64,000 bases of DNA. Source: Rhodoferax sp. BAB1. Its GTDB lineage: Bacteria > Pseudomonadota > Gammaproteobacteria > Burkholderiales > Burkholderiaceae_C. Position numbers and translations under genes: made by a program. The notes under the pieces are model-generated. The model had not been told where the DNA came from. It saw only the letters and a list, made by a program, of their open reading frames with translations, and did not search any database. Positions 8,996-16,746 of this stretch are shown in pieces. Numbering within the stretch: position 1 is the stretch's first letter; every line of letters starts with the position of its first letter. The stretch lies in assembly GCF_013334205.1 (NCBI RefSeq), contig NZ_CP054424.1:2438001-2502000 (forward strand). The letters run 5' to 3'.

Positions 8996-9889
8996 CTATC
9001 TATTGCCCTTGATACAGGTGAGACCGAGCGGTGGCAAACTGCCAACATAGGGTGTGAGGGCGATGTCTGTGTCGCCTGAAGCCCACTGAACCGCATGGTG
9101 CTGACCATCTTCCAGTGCCACGACCCCTTTCAGCCTCAGTAACGCTCCATCGCACAATGCATCTACTTGGGCCTTCAAGGCCGGTGTTGACATGGGATTT
9201 GCGAGCGGAATAAAACTAGCTTCAGCATGGTGATGGTGCCCGTCCGCGCCACGCGGCGATGGCTTCGTAGAACCGGCCAGGCCGGAGACAAGCGCTTGGA
9301 CCTGCGACCACGCTAGTGACGCTTGGGCCGACTCTGCGATGCCTGCGTGCGGATTCAATCGATTCAGTGCGTTAGCCAAGAATGCGCCGGATGCCCGATC
9401 GACTTTGGTGATGATCACCGCATCGGCCGCCTCGATCTGCGCGCGCGCTTCAGGCTGCGCCTCGATCAGGGCCAGACCGGCCGGCGCACTGGCGGTGGTC
9501 AGCACGCCGGCCAGCCGATAGCGCTCGCGCAAGAAGGGTACTGTTTCAAACGCAGCGATGATCGGCCGGGGATCAGCCAGGCCGGTTGTCTCGATCAGCA
9601 CGGAAGAAAACGCCGGGCGTCGCCGGTGCAGGCGGTCCCACCAGAGTTCGGTGAGCGCCTCTTCCAGCCCGGGCAGGCCGGTGCAGCAGACGCAGCTGTT
9701 GGACAGCAGCATGGCGCTGTCCATGGCGCTGGCCAGCAGGCGGTCGTCAAAACCGATCTCGCCGATCTCGTTCACCACCAGCGCGGCATCGGCCAGCGCA
9801 GGATCGCGCAGCCAGCGTTTCAATAGCGTGGTCTTGCCGCTGCCCAGGTAGCCGGTCACGATCCAGACAGGGGTCCGGCGGCTGGTCAT
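8996..9889 (-). CDS. CobW/COG0523-family G3E GTPase (putative metallochaperone)
   Basis: A 297-aa P-loop GTPase: Walker A GYLGSGKTT at the N-terminus, the family metal-binding motif CVCC (residues about 67-70), ETTGLADP as switch II, and TKVD as guanine specificity. A His-rich HHHHAE stretch around residue 220 precedes a short C-terminal CobW domain. Such proteins insert or ration metals, often zinc. The gene is last in a minus-strand operon with a Rieske oxygenase, a zinc-dependent dehydrogenase and an IclR regulator. Its start overlaps the IclR stop by 4 bp, so it is co-translated with a catabolic regulator. The metal and client are unknown; the zinc dehydrogenase or the iron oxygenase are candidates by position only. 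Confidence 0.85.
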   Translation of the reverse strand: MTSRRTPVWIVTGYLGSGKTTLLKRWLRDPALADAALVVNEIGEIGFDDRLLASAMDSAMLLSNSCVCCTGLPGLEEALTELWWDRLHRRRPAFSSVLIETTGLADPRPIIAAFETVPFLRERYRLAGVLTTASAPAGLALIEAQPEARAQIEAADAVIITKVDRASGAFLANALNRLNPHAGIAESAQASLAWSQVQALVSGLAGSTKPSPRGADGHHHHAEASFIPLANPMSTPALKAQVDALCDGALLRLKGVVALEDGQHHAVQWASGDTDIALTPYVGSLPPLGLTCIKGNR

Positions 9890-10677
9890 TTGTAGCCAGG
9901 CTGATGACCCAGGCGGGCAGAAATGGCGTGGCCGGCTTGCACCACCAGGGCGGAGAATTTGCGCAAGCCGGTCTTGCTGACCCGCTGCGCGGGCCCGGCC
10001 AGTCCCACGGCGGCCACCACCGCGCCACTGGCATCGAAGATCGGTGCTGCCACGCCGCGCATGCCGTCTTCAGACTCCTCGTCGTCGATGGCATAACCGC
10101 TTTCACGCACCTGCGCCAGGATTTTCGTGAGCTTGGCCTTGTCGGTCACCGTGTGCTCGGTGCGCGGCTGCAGTTTGGCCCGCATGATGTGGGCCACCAC
10201 CAGTGGCGGGCTGTAGGCCAGCAGGGCCCGCCCTTCGCTGGTGCAATACGCCGGCATGCGTACACCGAGGTAGGAGCGGGTGCGGATGGCGTGGGGACTG
10301 TCGATGTTGCGCAGGTAGAGGATTTCGGCGTCGTGCAGCACCGCCAGGTGCACCGTCTCGCCGCTTTGGGTGCTCAGCGCGTGCAGGTGCGGCACCGCCT
10401 GCTCCGACACGTCCATGCGCCGGCGTACCTGGGCACCCAGAGAAAACAGCAGTAGTCCGAGCCGGTAGCGGCCATCGACCGGGTTCTGTTCCAGAAAACC
10501 TTCGGCCACCAGCGTGCTGGCCAGCCGGTGAGCCGTGCTCTTGGCCACGCCCAGGCGTTTGGCCAGGGCCGTGATGCCCAGCTCCGGCTCTTCCGGGGTG
10601 AAGGTCTTAAGCAGGCGCAGTGCGCCGCCGACAGACGAGAGGCGGCGCGACGGGCTGTCCGGGTCCGGGGTCGTCAC
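9886..10677 (-). CDS. IclR-family transcriptional regulator of the phthalate-type module
   Basis: A 263-aa IclR protein. It has an N-terminal winged HTH (GITALAKRLGVAKSTAHRLASTLVAEGFLEQ, residues about 34-64) and an effector domain ending with GYAIDDEESEDGMRGVAAPIFDASG. It is more like general IclR/KdgR repressors than the PcaR branch seen in tphR. It overlaps its upstream gene (dehydrogenase) and downstream gene (GTPase) by 4 bp each, so the regulator is made together with the catabolic enzymes. The probable target is the divergent promoter at 13099-13193. The effector is unknown, presumably the substrate or an intermediate of this module. Confidence 0.85.
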   Translation of the reverse strand: MTTPDPDSPSRRLSSVGGALRLLKTFTPEEPELGITALAKRLGVAKSTAHRLASTLVAEGFLEQNPVDGRYRLGLLLFSLGAQVRRRMDVSEQAVPHLHALSTQSGETVHLAVLHDAEILYLRNIDSPHAIRTRSYLGVRMPAYCTSEGRALLAYSPPLVVAHIMRAKLQPRTEHTVTDKAKLTKILAQVRESGYAIDDEESEDGMRGVAAPIFDASGAVVAAVGLAGPAQRVSKTGLRKFSALVVQAGHAISARLGHQPGYK

Positions 10678-11771
10678 CGTTGGGGCTCGATGGTCATGTG
10701 GATGGGACCTTCCACCCCTTGTCCGACCAGAGAGCGCAAGGCCAGGTCGGTTTCCTGCAGGCTGAAGGTGTGGGTGCTCATGGAGGTGACATTATGGCGA
10801 TTGCCGCCGATGAGCTGCAGCGCCAGTTCCACCGACTCGTAGGAATGCCCGCGCATGCCCTTGACGGTCAGGAAGTTGGCGATGATGCGGTCGCTGTCGA
10901 AGGCCGGGATCTTCTGCCGCTTCTGTCCGCCCAAGATGACACGGCCGCGCTTGCGCGCCAGCTCGATCGCGCTGAGCACCGAGGCAGGCCCGCCGGCCGC
11001 GCAGTCGATCACCAGGTCGGCCATGCGCCCGCCGGTAAGGTCGGCCACGGTCTCCAGCAGGTCCTGCGCCTCGATGTCGATGGTGTGGTGCGCGCCCAGC
11101 TGCCGGGCCAGCACCATGCGCTGGCGGTCGGTCTCGCTGCCCAGGCCGGTGAGGATGATCTGCTCGGCCCCCGCCTCGCGCGCAGCCACCACGCAGGCCA
11201 GGCCTTGCTGGCCGGGCCCCTGGATCAGCACCGTCTGCCCCGGCCCGGCGCCGCCCTGCAGATAGGTCCACTCGATGCCATTGGACAGGGGCAGGGCCAG
11301 GGCCGCGTGGCGTGCCGAGACACCGGGCGGCACATGGTGGAACACCGTGTTGAAGTGCAGGTGCTGCTGCTGCGCAAAACCGCCCCACAGGCCGGGCGCC
11401 ACCGACAGCCCGGTGGCGCCGTAGCGCAGCCCGCCCAAGCGCCAGTCGGTGGCATTGCACAGCCGGAACTCGCCCGAGCGGCAGTACTCGCAATGGCCGC
11501 AGGGCAGGTACTCCTCCAGCGCGACCAGATCGCCTTCTTTCACGTTCCAGTGCCGGGCCGCGAATGCGCCGATCTGCTCGACATGGCCCACGGTCTCATG
11601 GCCCAGGATCAGTGGGCCGCGCGCCTGAGGCAGGTTCTGGTAATAGCCCCAGTCGCTGCCGCAGACTCCCGTGCTGGCTACGCGCAGCACGCCGGATGCA
11701 GCATCCGGAGGCGGCACCTCAATGTCGCGGATCTCCGTAGTTCCAGGCGCAATTGCAACCGCCGCCTTCAT
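10674..11771 (-). CDS. Zinc-dependent medium-chain (alcohol dehydrogenase-like) dehydrogenase
   Basis: A 365-aa MDR protein. Catalytic zinc ligands are expected at CGSD and GHE near residues 38-62. The structural zinc site is the four-cysteine run CGHCEYCRSGEFRLC. The Rossmann part has LIQGPGQQGLACV. The start is ATG 11771, preceded by GAGGG at a good distance; the open frame extends further up to 11870 but that part overlaps the oxygenase gene. It is sandwiched between oxygenase and regulator, so a dihydrodiol or alcohol intermediate is a plausible substrate. Known phthalate dihydrodiol dehydrogenases belong to the Gfo/Idh family, so this would be a different enzyme class for that step, or it acts on another compound. 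Confidence 0.82.
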   Translation of the reverse strand: MKAAVAIAPGTTEIRDIEVPPPDAASGVLRVASTGVCGSDWGYYQNLPQARGPLILGHETVGHVEQIGAFAARHWNVKEGDLVALEEYLPCGHCEYCRSGEFRLCNATDWRLGGLRYGATGLSVAPGLWGGFAQQQHLHFNTVFHHVPPGVSARHAALALPLSNGIEWTYLQGGAGPGQTVLIQGPGQQGLACVVAAREAGAEQIILTGLGSETDRQRMVLARQLGAHHTIDIEAQDLLETVADLTGGRMADLVIDCAAGGPASVLSAIELARKRGRVILGGQKRQKIPAFDSDRIIANFLTVKGMRGHSYESVELALQLIGGNRHNVTSMSTHTFSLQETDLALRSLVGQGVEGPIHMTIEPQR

Positions 11772-11811
11772 CGAATGCCCTCGGTGACAGTCATCGGGTA
11801 TGGCGTTGTAC

Positions 11812-13098
11812 TCATACCGAGTCGTGCGGCTTGTTAGGCTCAGCCCGCAACGCATCTTTCGCCGCCTCATGGAAGGGCTGGCCTTCAGGCAGAACGATCG
11901 CCACGGAGCGCACCTTCTGGACCCGTGGTTCGGTGCCAGGCGGGGGCGTCCCGCGCTCGGCCAGCGCCGTCGCCGCGGCCATCAGACGACGGCGTGCTTG
12001 CACAATGCCGCGGTCCGTCCCGGTGAGATGCTCGCGGGTGCGGTTCTGGATTGGCCCCATGCTTTCCTGCAGGGAGGAGTCCTGCACGGCAATGCCTTCG
12101 ATGCCGCTGTAGAGTTCGCCGGAGCGCTGCTTCTCGCGGTCCATCAGGTAATCGTTCGACTTGTTGGCCAGGGGAATGTAAGTGCCGGGCACGTACTTGC
12201 AATGGATGCCGTGGCCCTCCTGCATGGCCTGGCGCTCGGTCGTGCTGAGCGCGCGCGTGGGATGGTAGTCGAAGCTCCAGGCCCAGCAGTTCTCGTCGTC
12301 GATCGGCACCCAGAAATGACCATGCACCGGATGATCGCCGCGCGGCGGCACCATGGTGAAGCAGGGCATGATCCAGGGCGTGATGCGCCAGTACAGCTTG
12401 CCGGCCTCGGCCTTGCGGCGCGCCCCGATCAGCAGCCCGCCCTCGGCGTCGACCACTTCGAACTGCGGCCGCAGGTCCTGCATGTTGTAGTCATTGCCCT
12501 TGGCGCCCTTGAAGAGCGGGTCACGGCTCAGGCCGCCGCGATGCAGGAAGGAGACGTGGCTGGAATCGATGCCGCCTTCGAGCGCCTGCAGCCAGTTGCA
12601 TTCCTGCAGCCGCTTGGACATGAAGCTCTGCTCGGCGGGCACGGTGGCAAATTCCCACTCGGGCGCCGGCGGCTGGTGCTCGGGCGGGCCCATGTAGATC
12701 CAGATCACGCCGCCGCGCTCGATCAGCGGATAGGACTTGAGCTTGACCTTGTCGCACAGGCGGCTGCCCTCCGGTTCCGAGGGCACGTCCACGCACTGGC
12801 CGTTGACGTCGAACTTCCAGCCGTGGTACGGGCAGCGCAGGCCGTTCTCCTCGTTGCGGCCGAACCAGAGCGAGACCCCGCGGTGCGCGCAGAACTCGTC
12901 CATCACGCCAAGCCGGCCCTGCGTATCGCGGATGGCGATCAGGCGTTCGCCCAGCAGCTGGACGCGCACCGGCGCGCAGTCGGGCGCGGGCAGCTCCTCG
13001 GACAGGAGCGCCGGCAGCCAGTAGCGACGGAAGAGCTCACCCATGGGCGTGCCCGCATCCGTCCGGGTTACGAGTTCGTTTTGTTCCTTGTTCAACAT
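11812..13098 (-). CDS. Rieske oxygenase, phthalate 4,5-dioxygenase family, oxygenase component
   Basis: A 428-aa Rieske oxygenase beginning MLNKEQNELVTRTDAGTPMG, the N-terminus typical of phthalate 4,5-dioxygenase (Pht3/OphA2) relatives. The Rieske cluster is CAHRG plus CPYHGW (residues about 70-92). The mononuclear iron site is DSSHVSFLH. The C-terminus parallels the partial oxygenase at base 1, so the two are paralogues. RBS AGGAG lies just upstream of ATG 13098. It is first in a four-gene minus-strand operon and divergent from a Bug receptor, a 4,5-dihydroxyphthalate decarboxylase family gene and a PDR-type reductase. ortho-Phthalate or a substituted phthalate is the likely substrate. The exact substrate is inferred. 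Confidence 0.85.
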   Translation of the reverse strand: MLNKEQNELVTRTDAGTPMGELFRRYWLPALLSEELPAPDCAPVRVQLLGERLIAIRDTQGRLGVMDEFCAHRGVSLWFGRNEENGLRCPYHGWKFDVNGQCVDVPSEPEGSRLCDKVKLKSYPLIERGGVIWIYMGPPEHQPPAPEWEFATVPAEQSFMSKRLQECNWLQALEGGIDSSHVSFLHRGGLSRDPLFKGAKGNDYNMQDLRPQFEVVDAEGGLLIGARRKAEAGKLYWRITPWIMPCFTMVPPRGDHPVHGHFWVPIDDENCWAWSFDYHPTRALSTTERQAMQEGHGIHCKYVPGTYIPLANKSNDYLMDREKQRSGELYSGIEGIAVQDSSLQESMGPIQNRTREHLTGTDRGIVQARRRLMAAATALAERGTPPPGTEPRVQKVRSVAIVLPEGQPFHEAAKDALRAEPNKPHDSV

Positions 13099-13193
13099 TC
13101 TGATCTCCTGTTCCGTATAGAAGAATGATTTTCCTTTTGGAGGAACAACGATACCATACCGTCAAACAATTCTGCAACCCACAGGAGACATCA
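13099..13193. promoter_or_regulatory. Divergent promoter region of the phthalate-type module
   Basis: The 95 bp between the oxygenase (minus) and the Bug receptor (plus) must carry both promoters. Both genes have clear SD sequences inside it: AGGAG on the minus strand and AGGAGA at 13183-13188 on the plus strand. Weak dyads are visible: TGTTCC near 13113 is mirrored by GGAACA near 13141, and ACGATA-CCA-TACCGT near 13148-13162 has one mismatch. Either could bind the IclR protein of this module, but neither is as good as the tph palindrome. Confidence 0.4.
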
Positions 13194-14171
13194 GTGATCA
13201 GGAAACTTTTCCCCATCGTCGCGCTTATCGGGCTCTCAACCTTCGCTCTGGCTCAGGCCCAACCCAAAAACGGCGACTGGCCCAGCAAGCCAGTTCGCGT
13301 CGTCGTTCCCTACGCCCCGGGCGGCTCCGCGGATACGCTGGGGCGCATGATCGCTCAACAACTACAGTCATCTCTAAAGCAGACTTTTGTAGTCGAGAAC
13401 AAGGGTGGCGGTGGCGGCACCATCGGCTCAGCTATGGTGGTCAAAGCCCAACCAGACGGCTATAGCCTGGTGGTATCGGGCATCGGCTCGCATGTCATTG
13501 CGCCGATCGGCATCAAGGCCTTCAATCCGATGAAAGATTTCACGCATATCGCACTGTTGGGCGGACCGCCTACTGTCTTGGTAGTTCATCCGTCGCTCCC
13601 AGTAAACACTCTCAACGAGCTGATTACCCATGCGCAAAGGATGAAGGAAGGCTTGAGCTGGGGCTCTCCTGGACAGGGCACACACGGCCACCTGATAGGC
13701 GAATTGTTCGCCAAGCAAACCAAGGTGCAGCAGACGCACATCAGTTACAGGGGTGCGGCCCCGGCCGTGACAGATCTGGTGAGCGGCCAGATTCCGGCGG
13801 CCTTCGTAACCTACTCTTCGGCCAATGCATTCATCGCGAGCGGAAAGCTCAAAGCCTTGGCGGTTACGGCCAGCAAGCGCCTGGCTGATATGCCCAACGT
13901 ACCCACCTTCACCGAACTGGGTTACCCCGCCCTCACGGCCACGACATGGTTCGCCCTGTCCGGCCCGCCAGGCATGTCGCCAGCGCTGGTCAAAAAGATC
14001 AATGAAGAAGTGCGTCACAACTTGAAGACCGAGGCCGCACAGAAGCAGATGGGCTTTGAAGGCATGGAGACGCAAGACTGGGACGCCGACACCTTCACGC
14101 GCTTCGTCGACAGTGAGATCCAGCGCTGGACGCCGTTGGTGCAGTCGATCGAAAGACCGAAAAGCCCCTGA
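13194..14171 (+). CDS. Bug/TctC-family periplasmic solute-binding protein
   Basis: A 325-aa receptor, third of its type in the catabolic region. GTG 13194 follows AGGAGA (13183-13188) and gives a clean signal peptide (MIRKLFPIVALIGLSTFALAQAQ). The longer frame from 13125 lacks an SD. Family signatures are PSKPVRVVVPYAPGGSADTLGR, the GGGGGTIGS loop, HISYRGAAPAVTDLVSG and the DWDADTF-EIQRWTPL C-terminus. It is the first gene of the plus-strand operon with the decarboxylase and reductase genes. It presumably captures the module's substrate (phthalate-like). No TctA/TctB membrane partners are present here. Confidence 0.85.
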   Translation: MIRKLFPIVALIGLSTFALAQAQPKNGDWPSKPVRVVVPYAPGGSADTLGRMIAQQLQSSLKQTFVVENKGGGGGTIGSAMVVKAQPDGYSLVVSGIGSHVIAPIGIKAFNPMKDFTHIALLGGPPTVLVVHPSLPVNTLNELITHAQRMKEGLSWGSPGQGTHGHLIGELFAKQTKVQQTHISYRGAAPAVTDLVSGQIPAAFVTYSSANAFIASGKLKALAVTASKRLADMPNVPTFTELGYPALTATTWFALSGPPGMSPALVKKINEEVRHNLKTEAAQKQMGFEGMETQDWDADTFTRFVDSEIQRWTPLVQSIERPKSP

Positions 14172-14187
14172 ACGGGATCTCGCAACC

Positions 14188-15177
14188 ATGACCAAACTAC
14201 AACTTTCCGTCGCCATGGGCGACTACGACCGCACCCGCGCGCTCTATGACGGCCGGGTCCAGATCGACGGCGTCGACCCGGTCTACATGCTGCTCAACCC
14301 GGAGGAGATGTTTTTCCGGGCCATGCGCAGCCGCGACTTCGACATCGCCGAACTGTCCTTCTCCAGCTACCTGGTCAAGCACTCGCAGGGGGATTGTCCC
14401 TACATCGCGGTACCGGTGTTCCTGTCGCGCGCGTTTCGCCACACCTCGATCTATGTGCGCAAGGACCGCATCAAGCACCCGGCCGACCTCAAGGGCCGGC
14501 GCGTGGGCCTGCCCGAATACCAGCTCACGGCCAATGTCTGGGCCCGTGCCATCCTGCAGGATGACTATGGCGTGCGGCCCGAGGACATCACCTGGGTGCG
14601 CGGCGGCATCGACACGCCGGGACGGCCGGAGAAGATAACGCTGCAATTGCCGCCGGGCGTGAAGGTGGAAGCCGCGCCCGAAGGCAGCACCATCTCGGAA
14701 CTGCTGGACCGTGGCGAGATCGACGGTTTCATCGGGCCGCGCCCGCCCAACCGCGTGGCCCTGCGCAACCCGAACATCGGCTGGCTGTTCGACGACCCCA
14801 CGGCCGAGGCCAAGGACTACTACCGCCGCACCGGGGTGTTTCCCATCATGCATGTGGTGGGCATCCGCAAGGAACTGGCGCAGGCCCATCCCTGGCTGCC
14901 CGCGGCGGTCGTGAAAGCTTTCACGGCGTCCAAGGCGGAGGCGCTGGAGCTGCTGTCCGACACTTCGGCCACCAAGGTGACCCTGCCCTTCGTGGAAGAG
15001 CAGCTGAAGGCGGCACGCGAATCTTTGGGCGAGGACTATTGGTCCTACGGCGTGCAGGCGGCGCGCAAGACGCTGGAGACCTTTGTCCGACACCACCACG
15101 CCCAAGGCCTGTCGAAGCGGCTCATGGCGGTGGAGGAACTGTTCCACCCCGCCACCTACGAGACCTACTCAATCTAA
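14188..15177 (+). CDS. 4,5-dihydroxyphthalate decarboxylase family protein
   Basis: A 329-aa cytoplasmic protein: no signal peptide follows ATG 14188 (MTKLQLSVAMGDYDRT). It resembles the phthalate pathway decarboxylase Pht5/OphC, a family with a periplasmic-binding-protein-like fold often mislabelled as ABC substrate-binding. Recognisable segments are DGRVQIDGVDPVY, RAMRSRDFDIAELSFSSYL, the HTSIYVRKD stretch, GRRVGLPEYQLTANVWARAIL, and DGFIGPRPPN. It would convert 4,5-dihydroxyphthalate to protocatechuate. It starts 16 bp after the receptor stop. Longer in-frame starts at 14056 lie inside the receptor gene. The family is well supported; the exact substrate follows from context. Confidence 0.82.
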   Translation: MTKLQLSVAMGDYDRTRALYDGRVQIDGVDPVYMLLNPEEMFFRAMRSRDFDIAELSFSSYLVKHSQGDCPYIAVPVFLSRAFRHTSIYVRKDRIKHPADLKGRRVGLPEYQLTANVWARAILQDDYGVRPEDITWVRGGIDTPGRPEKITLQLPPGVKVEAAPEGSTISELLDRGEIDGFIGPRPPNRVALRNPNIGWLFDDPTAEAKDYYRRTGVFPIMHVVGIRKELAQAHPWLPAAVVKAFTASKAEALELLSDTSATKVTLPFVEEQLKAARESLGEDYWSYGVQAARKTLETFVRHHHAQGLSKRLMAVEELFHPATYETYSI

Positions 15178-15219
15178 TTTCGCCTCACATTCCGACTCAA
15201 ACGAGCAACGTCGAATCGT

Positions 15220-16179
15220 ATGCATCTTGACAAAATTCCCGTACAGATCAATCAAATCCGGCTGGAAAGCCCAGACACAGCTTCCTTTGACCTGGTCCCG
15301 CTTGACACCGATTTCTTGCCTCCGTATGGCGCAGGTGCACATGTCGACATCGAAATTCCTGGGGGACTGCAACGATCCTATTCACTACTGCTTGCCTCGT
15401 CTAGACCGCACTACTACCGGATTGCCATCAAGCGCGAAAATGACAGCCGCGGCGGCTCTGCCTGGTTCCACGACACAGCGCGTGTCGGCGCCCGGATTCA
15501 AATCTCGCCGCCCGTCAACGACTTTGCCCTGATCGAGAATGCTCAGCATAGCGTGTTCATTGCCGGAGGGATCGGCATCACCCCGTTCTTGTCTATGGCA
15601 GAACGCCTGAACGAACTCGGGCGCACATGGGACCTGCACTATTCCGCGCGCCGCCAGACGCATATGCCATTCCTGGAAAGCTTGGACAGACTTGCAAGCA
15701 AAGGATTCGGAACAGTTCTGAAGCATGTGACTGGCGACACAGGCAGGCGGATGGACTTGGAGAGCGTCATCCAGTCCACCCCGGCAGGGGCACACCTCTA
15801 CTGTTGCGGCCCCAGCGGGCTGATCGATGCCTTCATTGTCAACACTCAACGCCGTCTTTCCAACTGCGTTCACTACGAGCGATTCAACTCAAGTCAGGAG
15901 GCAGCCGTTGATGGAGGGTTTGATGTGCAATTGATACGAACCGGTCGGACACTGCCTGTCCCGCAAGGCAAATCCATCCTTGACGTCTTATTGGATGCCG
16001 GAATCAATGCCCCCTTCGCCTGCACGCAGGGAATCTGTGGAACATGTAAGGTCAAAGTTGTGAGCGGCACTCCAGACCACCGAGATGACTGCCTGACGGA
16101 TGAAGAGCGTGCGGCAGGAGATGTCATCATTACTTGCTGCTCGGGCTCGTCTTCGCGTGTCCTATCCCTTGATCTCTAG
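15220..16179 (+). CDS. Phthalate dioxygenase reductase-type oxidoreductase
   Basis: A 319-aa PDR-type reductase. It has RSYSLLL in the flavin domain, GGIGITPFLSMAERL in the nucleotide domain, and CTQGICGTC plus a late cysteine pair (ITCCSG) in the C-terminal [2Fe-2S] domain. It is the electron donor expected for the oxygenase at 11812-13098. It has the same architecture as the reductase at 2192-3172 but is clearly diverged from it. The spacing to the decarboxylase is 42 bp and the SD before ATG 15220 is weak. Base composition is lower in GC than the decarboxylase gene next to it, as in the other PDR-type reductase. Confidence 0.86.
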   Translation: MHLDKIPVQINQIRLESPDTASFDLVPLDTDFLPPYGAGAHVDIEIPGGLQRSYSLLLASSRPHYYRIAIKRENDSRGGSAWFHDTARVGARIQISPPVNDFALIENAQHSVFIAGGIGITPFLSMAERLNELGRTWDLHYSARRQTHMPFLESLDRLASKGFGTVLKHVTGDTGRRMDLESVIQSTPAGAHLYCCGPSGLIDAFIVNTQRRLSNCVHYERFNSSQEAAVDGGFDVQLIRTGRTLPVPQGKSILDVLLDAGINAPFACTQGICGTCKVKVVSGTPDHRDDCLTDEERAAGDVIITCCSGSSSRVLSLDL

Positions 16180-16337
16180 GTGTTGATGCCGACGCCAGTA
16201 CGGCTAAGGGACCGAGGATCATTAATTGGGCGTGGCTGGATCGGAAAGTTGAAGCCCGTCGCTGAAGCGAACGCCTCGATCCACGACGTCTGGTTCTGAT
16301 CGGTGGTCAGCACTTGGCCGTTGGCGTCGAAAAGGGC
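16176..16337 (-). pseudogene. Possible remnant of a coding sequence, C-terminal 53 codons
   Basis: Read on the minus strand, 16337 to 16176 is open without a start. It encodes 53 residues (ALFDANGQVL ... TTDQNQTSWIEAF ... ending RTGVGINT) and ends with a TAG that overlaps the reductase stop in convergent orientation. A stop codon (TGA at 16338-16340) immediately precedes it. The composition looks protein-like, but I do not recognise the family. It may be the tail of a gene destroyed when this junction formed. Confidence 0.25.
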
Positions 16338-16399
16338 TCAGGTGGCTGACTCATCTAAGCCTCACACGTTGAGCAGTTGCTTCCGTGGCCGGAGAGTGT

Positions 16400-16620
16400 C
16401 CCCTTCGGGACGGCAGCACCAGTTCGTGGACCGCGATAGCGGCCACCCGCTGGTCCAAGTAGGGCCGTCATGACCATCTGCGGCAAAAAGTGCCTTGAAC
16501 GGCCGCTTCGCGCTCTGAAGCGGCCGGCCATTCTGCGAGCTGCTCAATGACTGGTACCAGCGACAGCAGTCATTGGCGCCCCGAAACCAAACGACGGCAG
16601 CCAGCCTCAAGCAGGCGTTC
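16400..16620. repeat. Dispersed intergenic repeat, copy 1
   Basis: About 200 bp similar to 23840-24055. Shared blocks include GTGGACCGCGATAGCGG, CTGGTCCAAGT, the CCTTGAACG run before a hairpin, ATTGGCGC-CCGAAACCAA and GCAGCCAGCCT. A perfect hairpin, GGCCGCTTC / GCGCTCT / GAAGCGGCC, lies at 16501-16525. The rest of 16180-16746 shows no gene I can support apart from the possible remnant at 16176-16337. Confidence 0.7.
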
Positions 16621-16746
16621 GTCCGCCGCCGGCCGGTTGGCAGCGATAGCAGTCGACCGGGACCATTCAGCGCCAATGCTGTTGATTCATCACCCAAACT
16701 GAGCCACTGTGTGTCCCTGGAAGCGTAAGCGTGCCGCTTTGGCCGC

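Noticed and set aside
14188-15177. ABC-transporter substrate-binding protein
   Set aside because: There is no signal peptide; the sequence matches the 4,5-dihydroxyphthalate decarboxylase family, which shares the binding-protein fold.
16362-16697. Minus-strand open frame of 111 codons in the repeat region
   Set aside because: It lies almost wholly in the dispersed repeat, has no SD, and its translation shows no domain; the second repeat copy does not preserve the frame.
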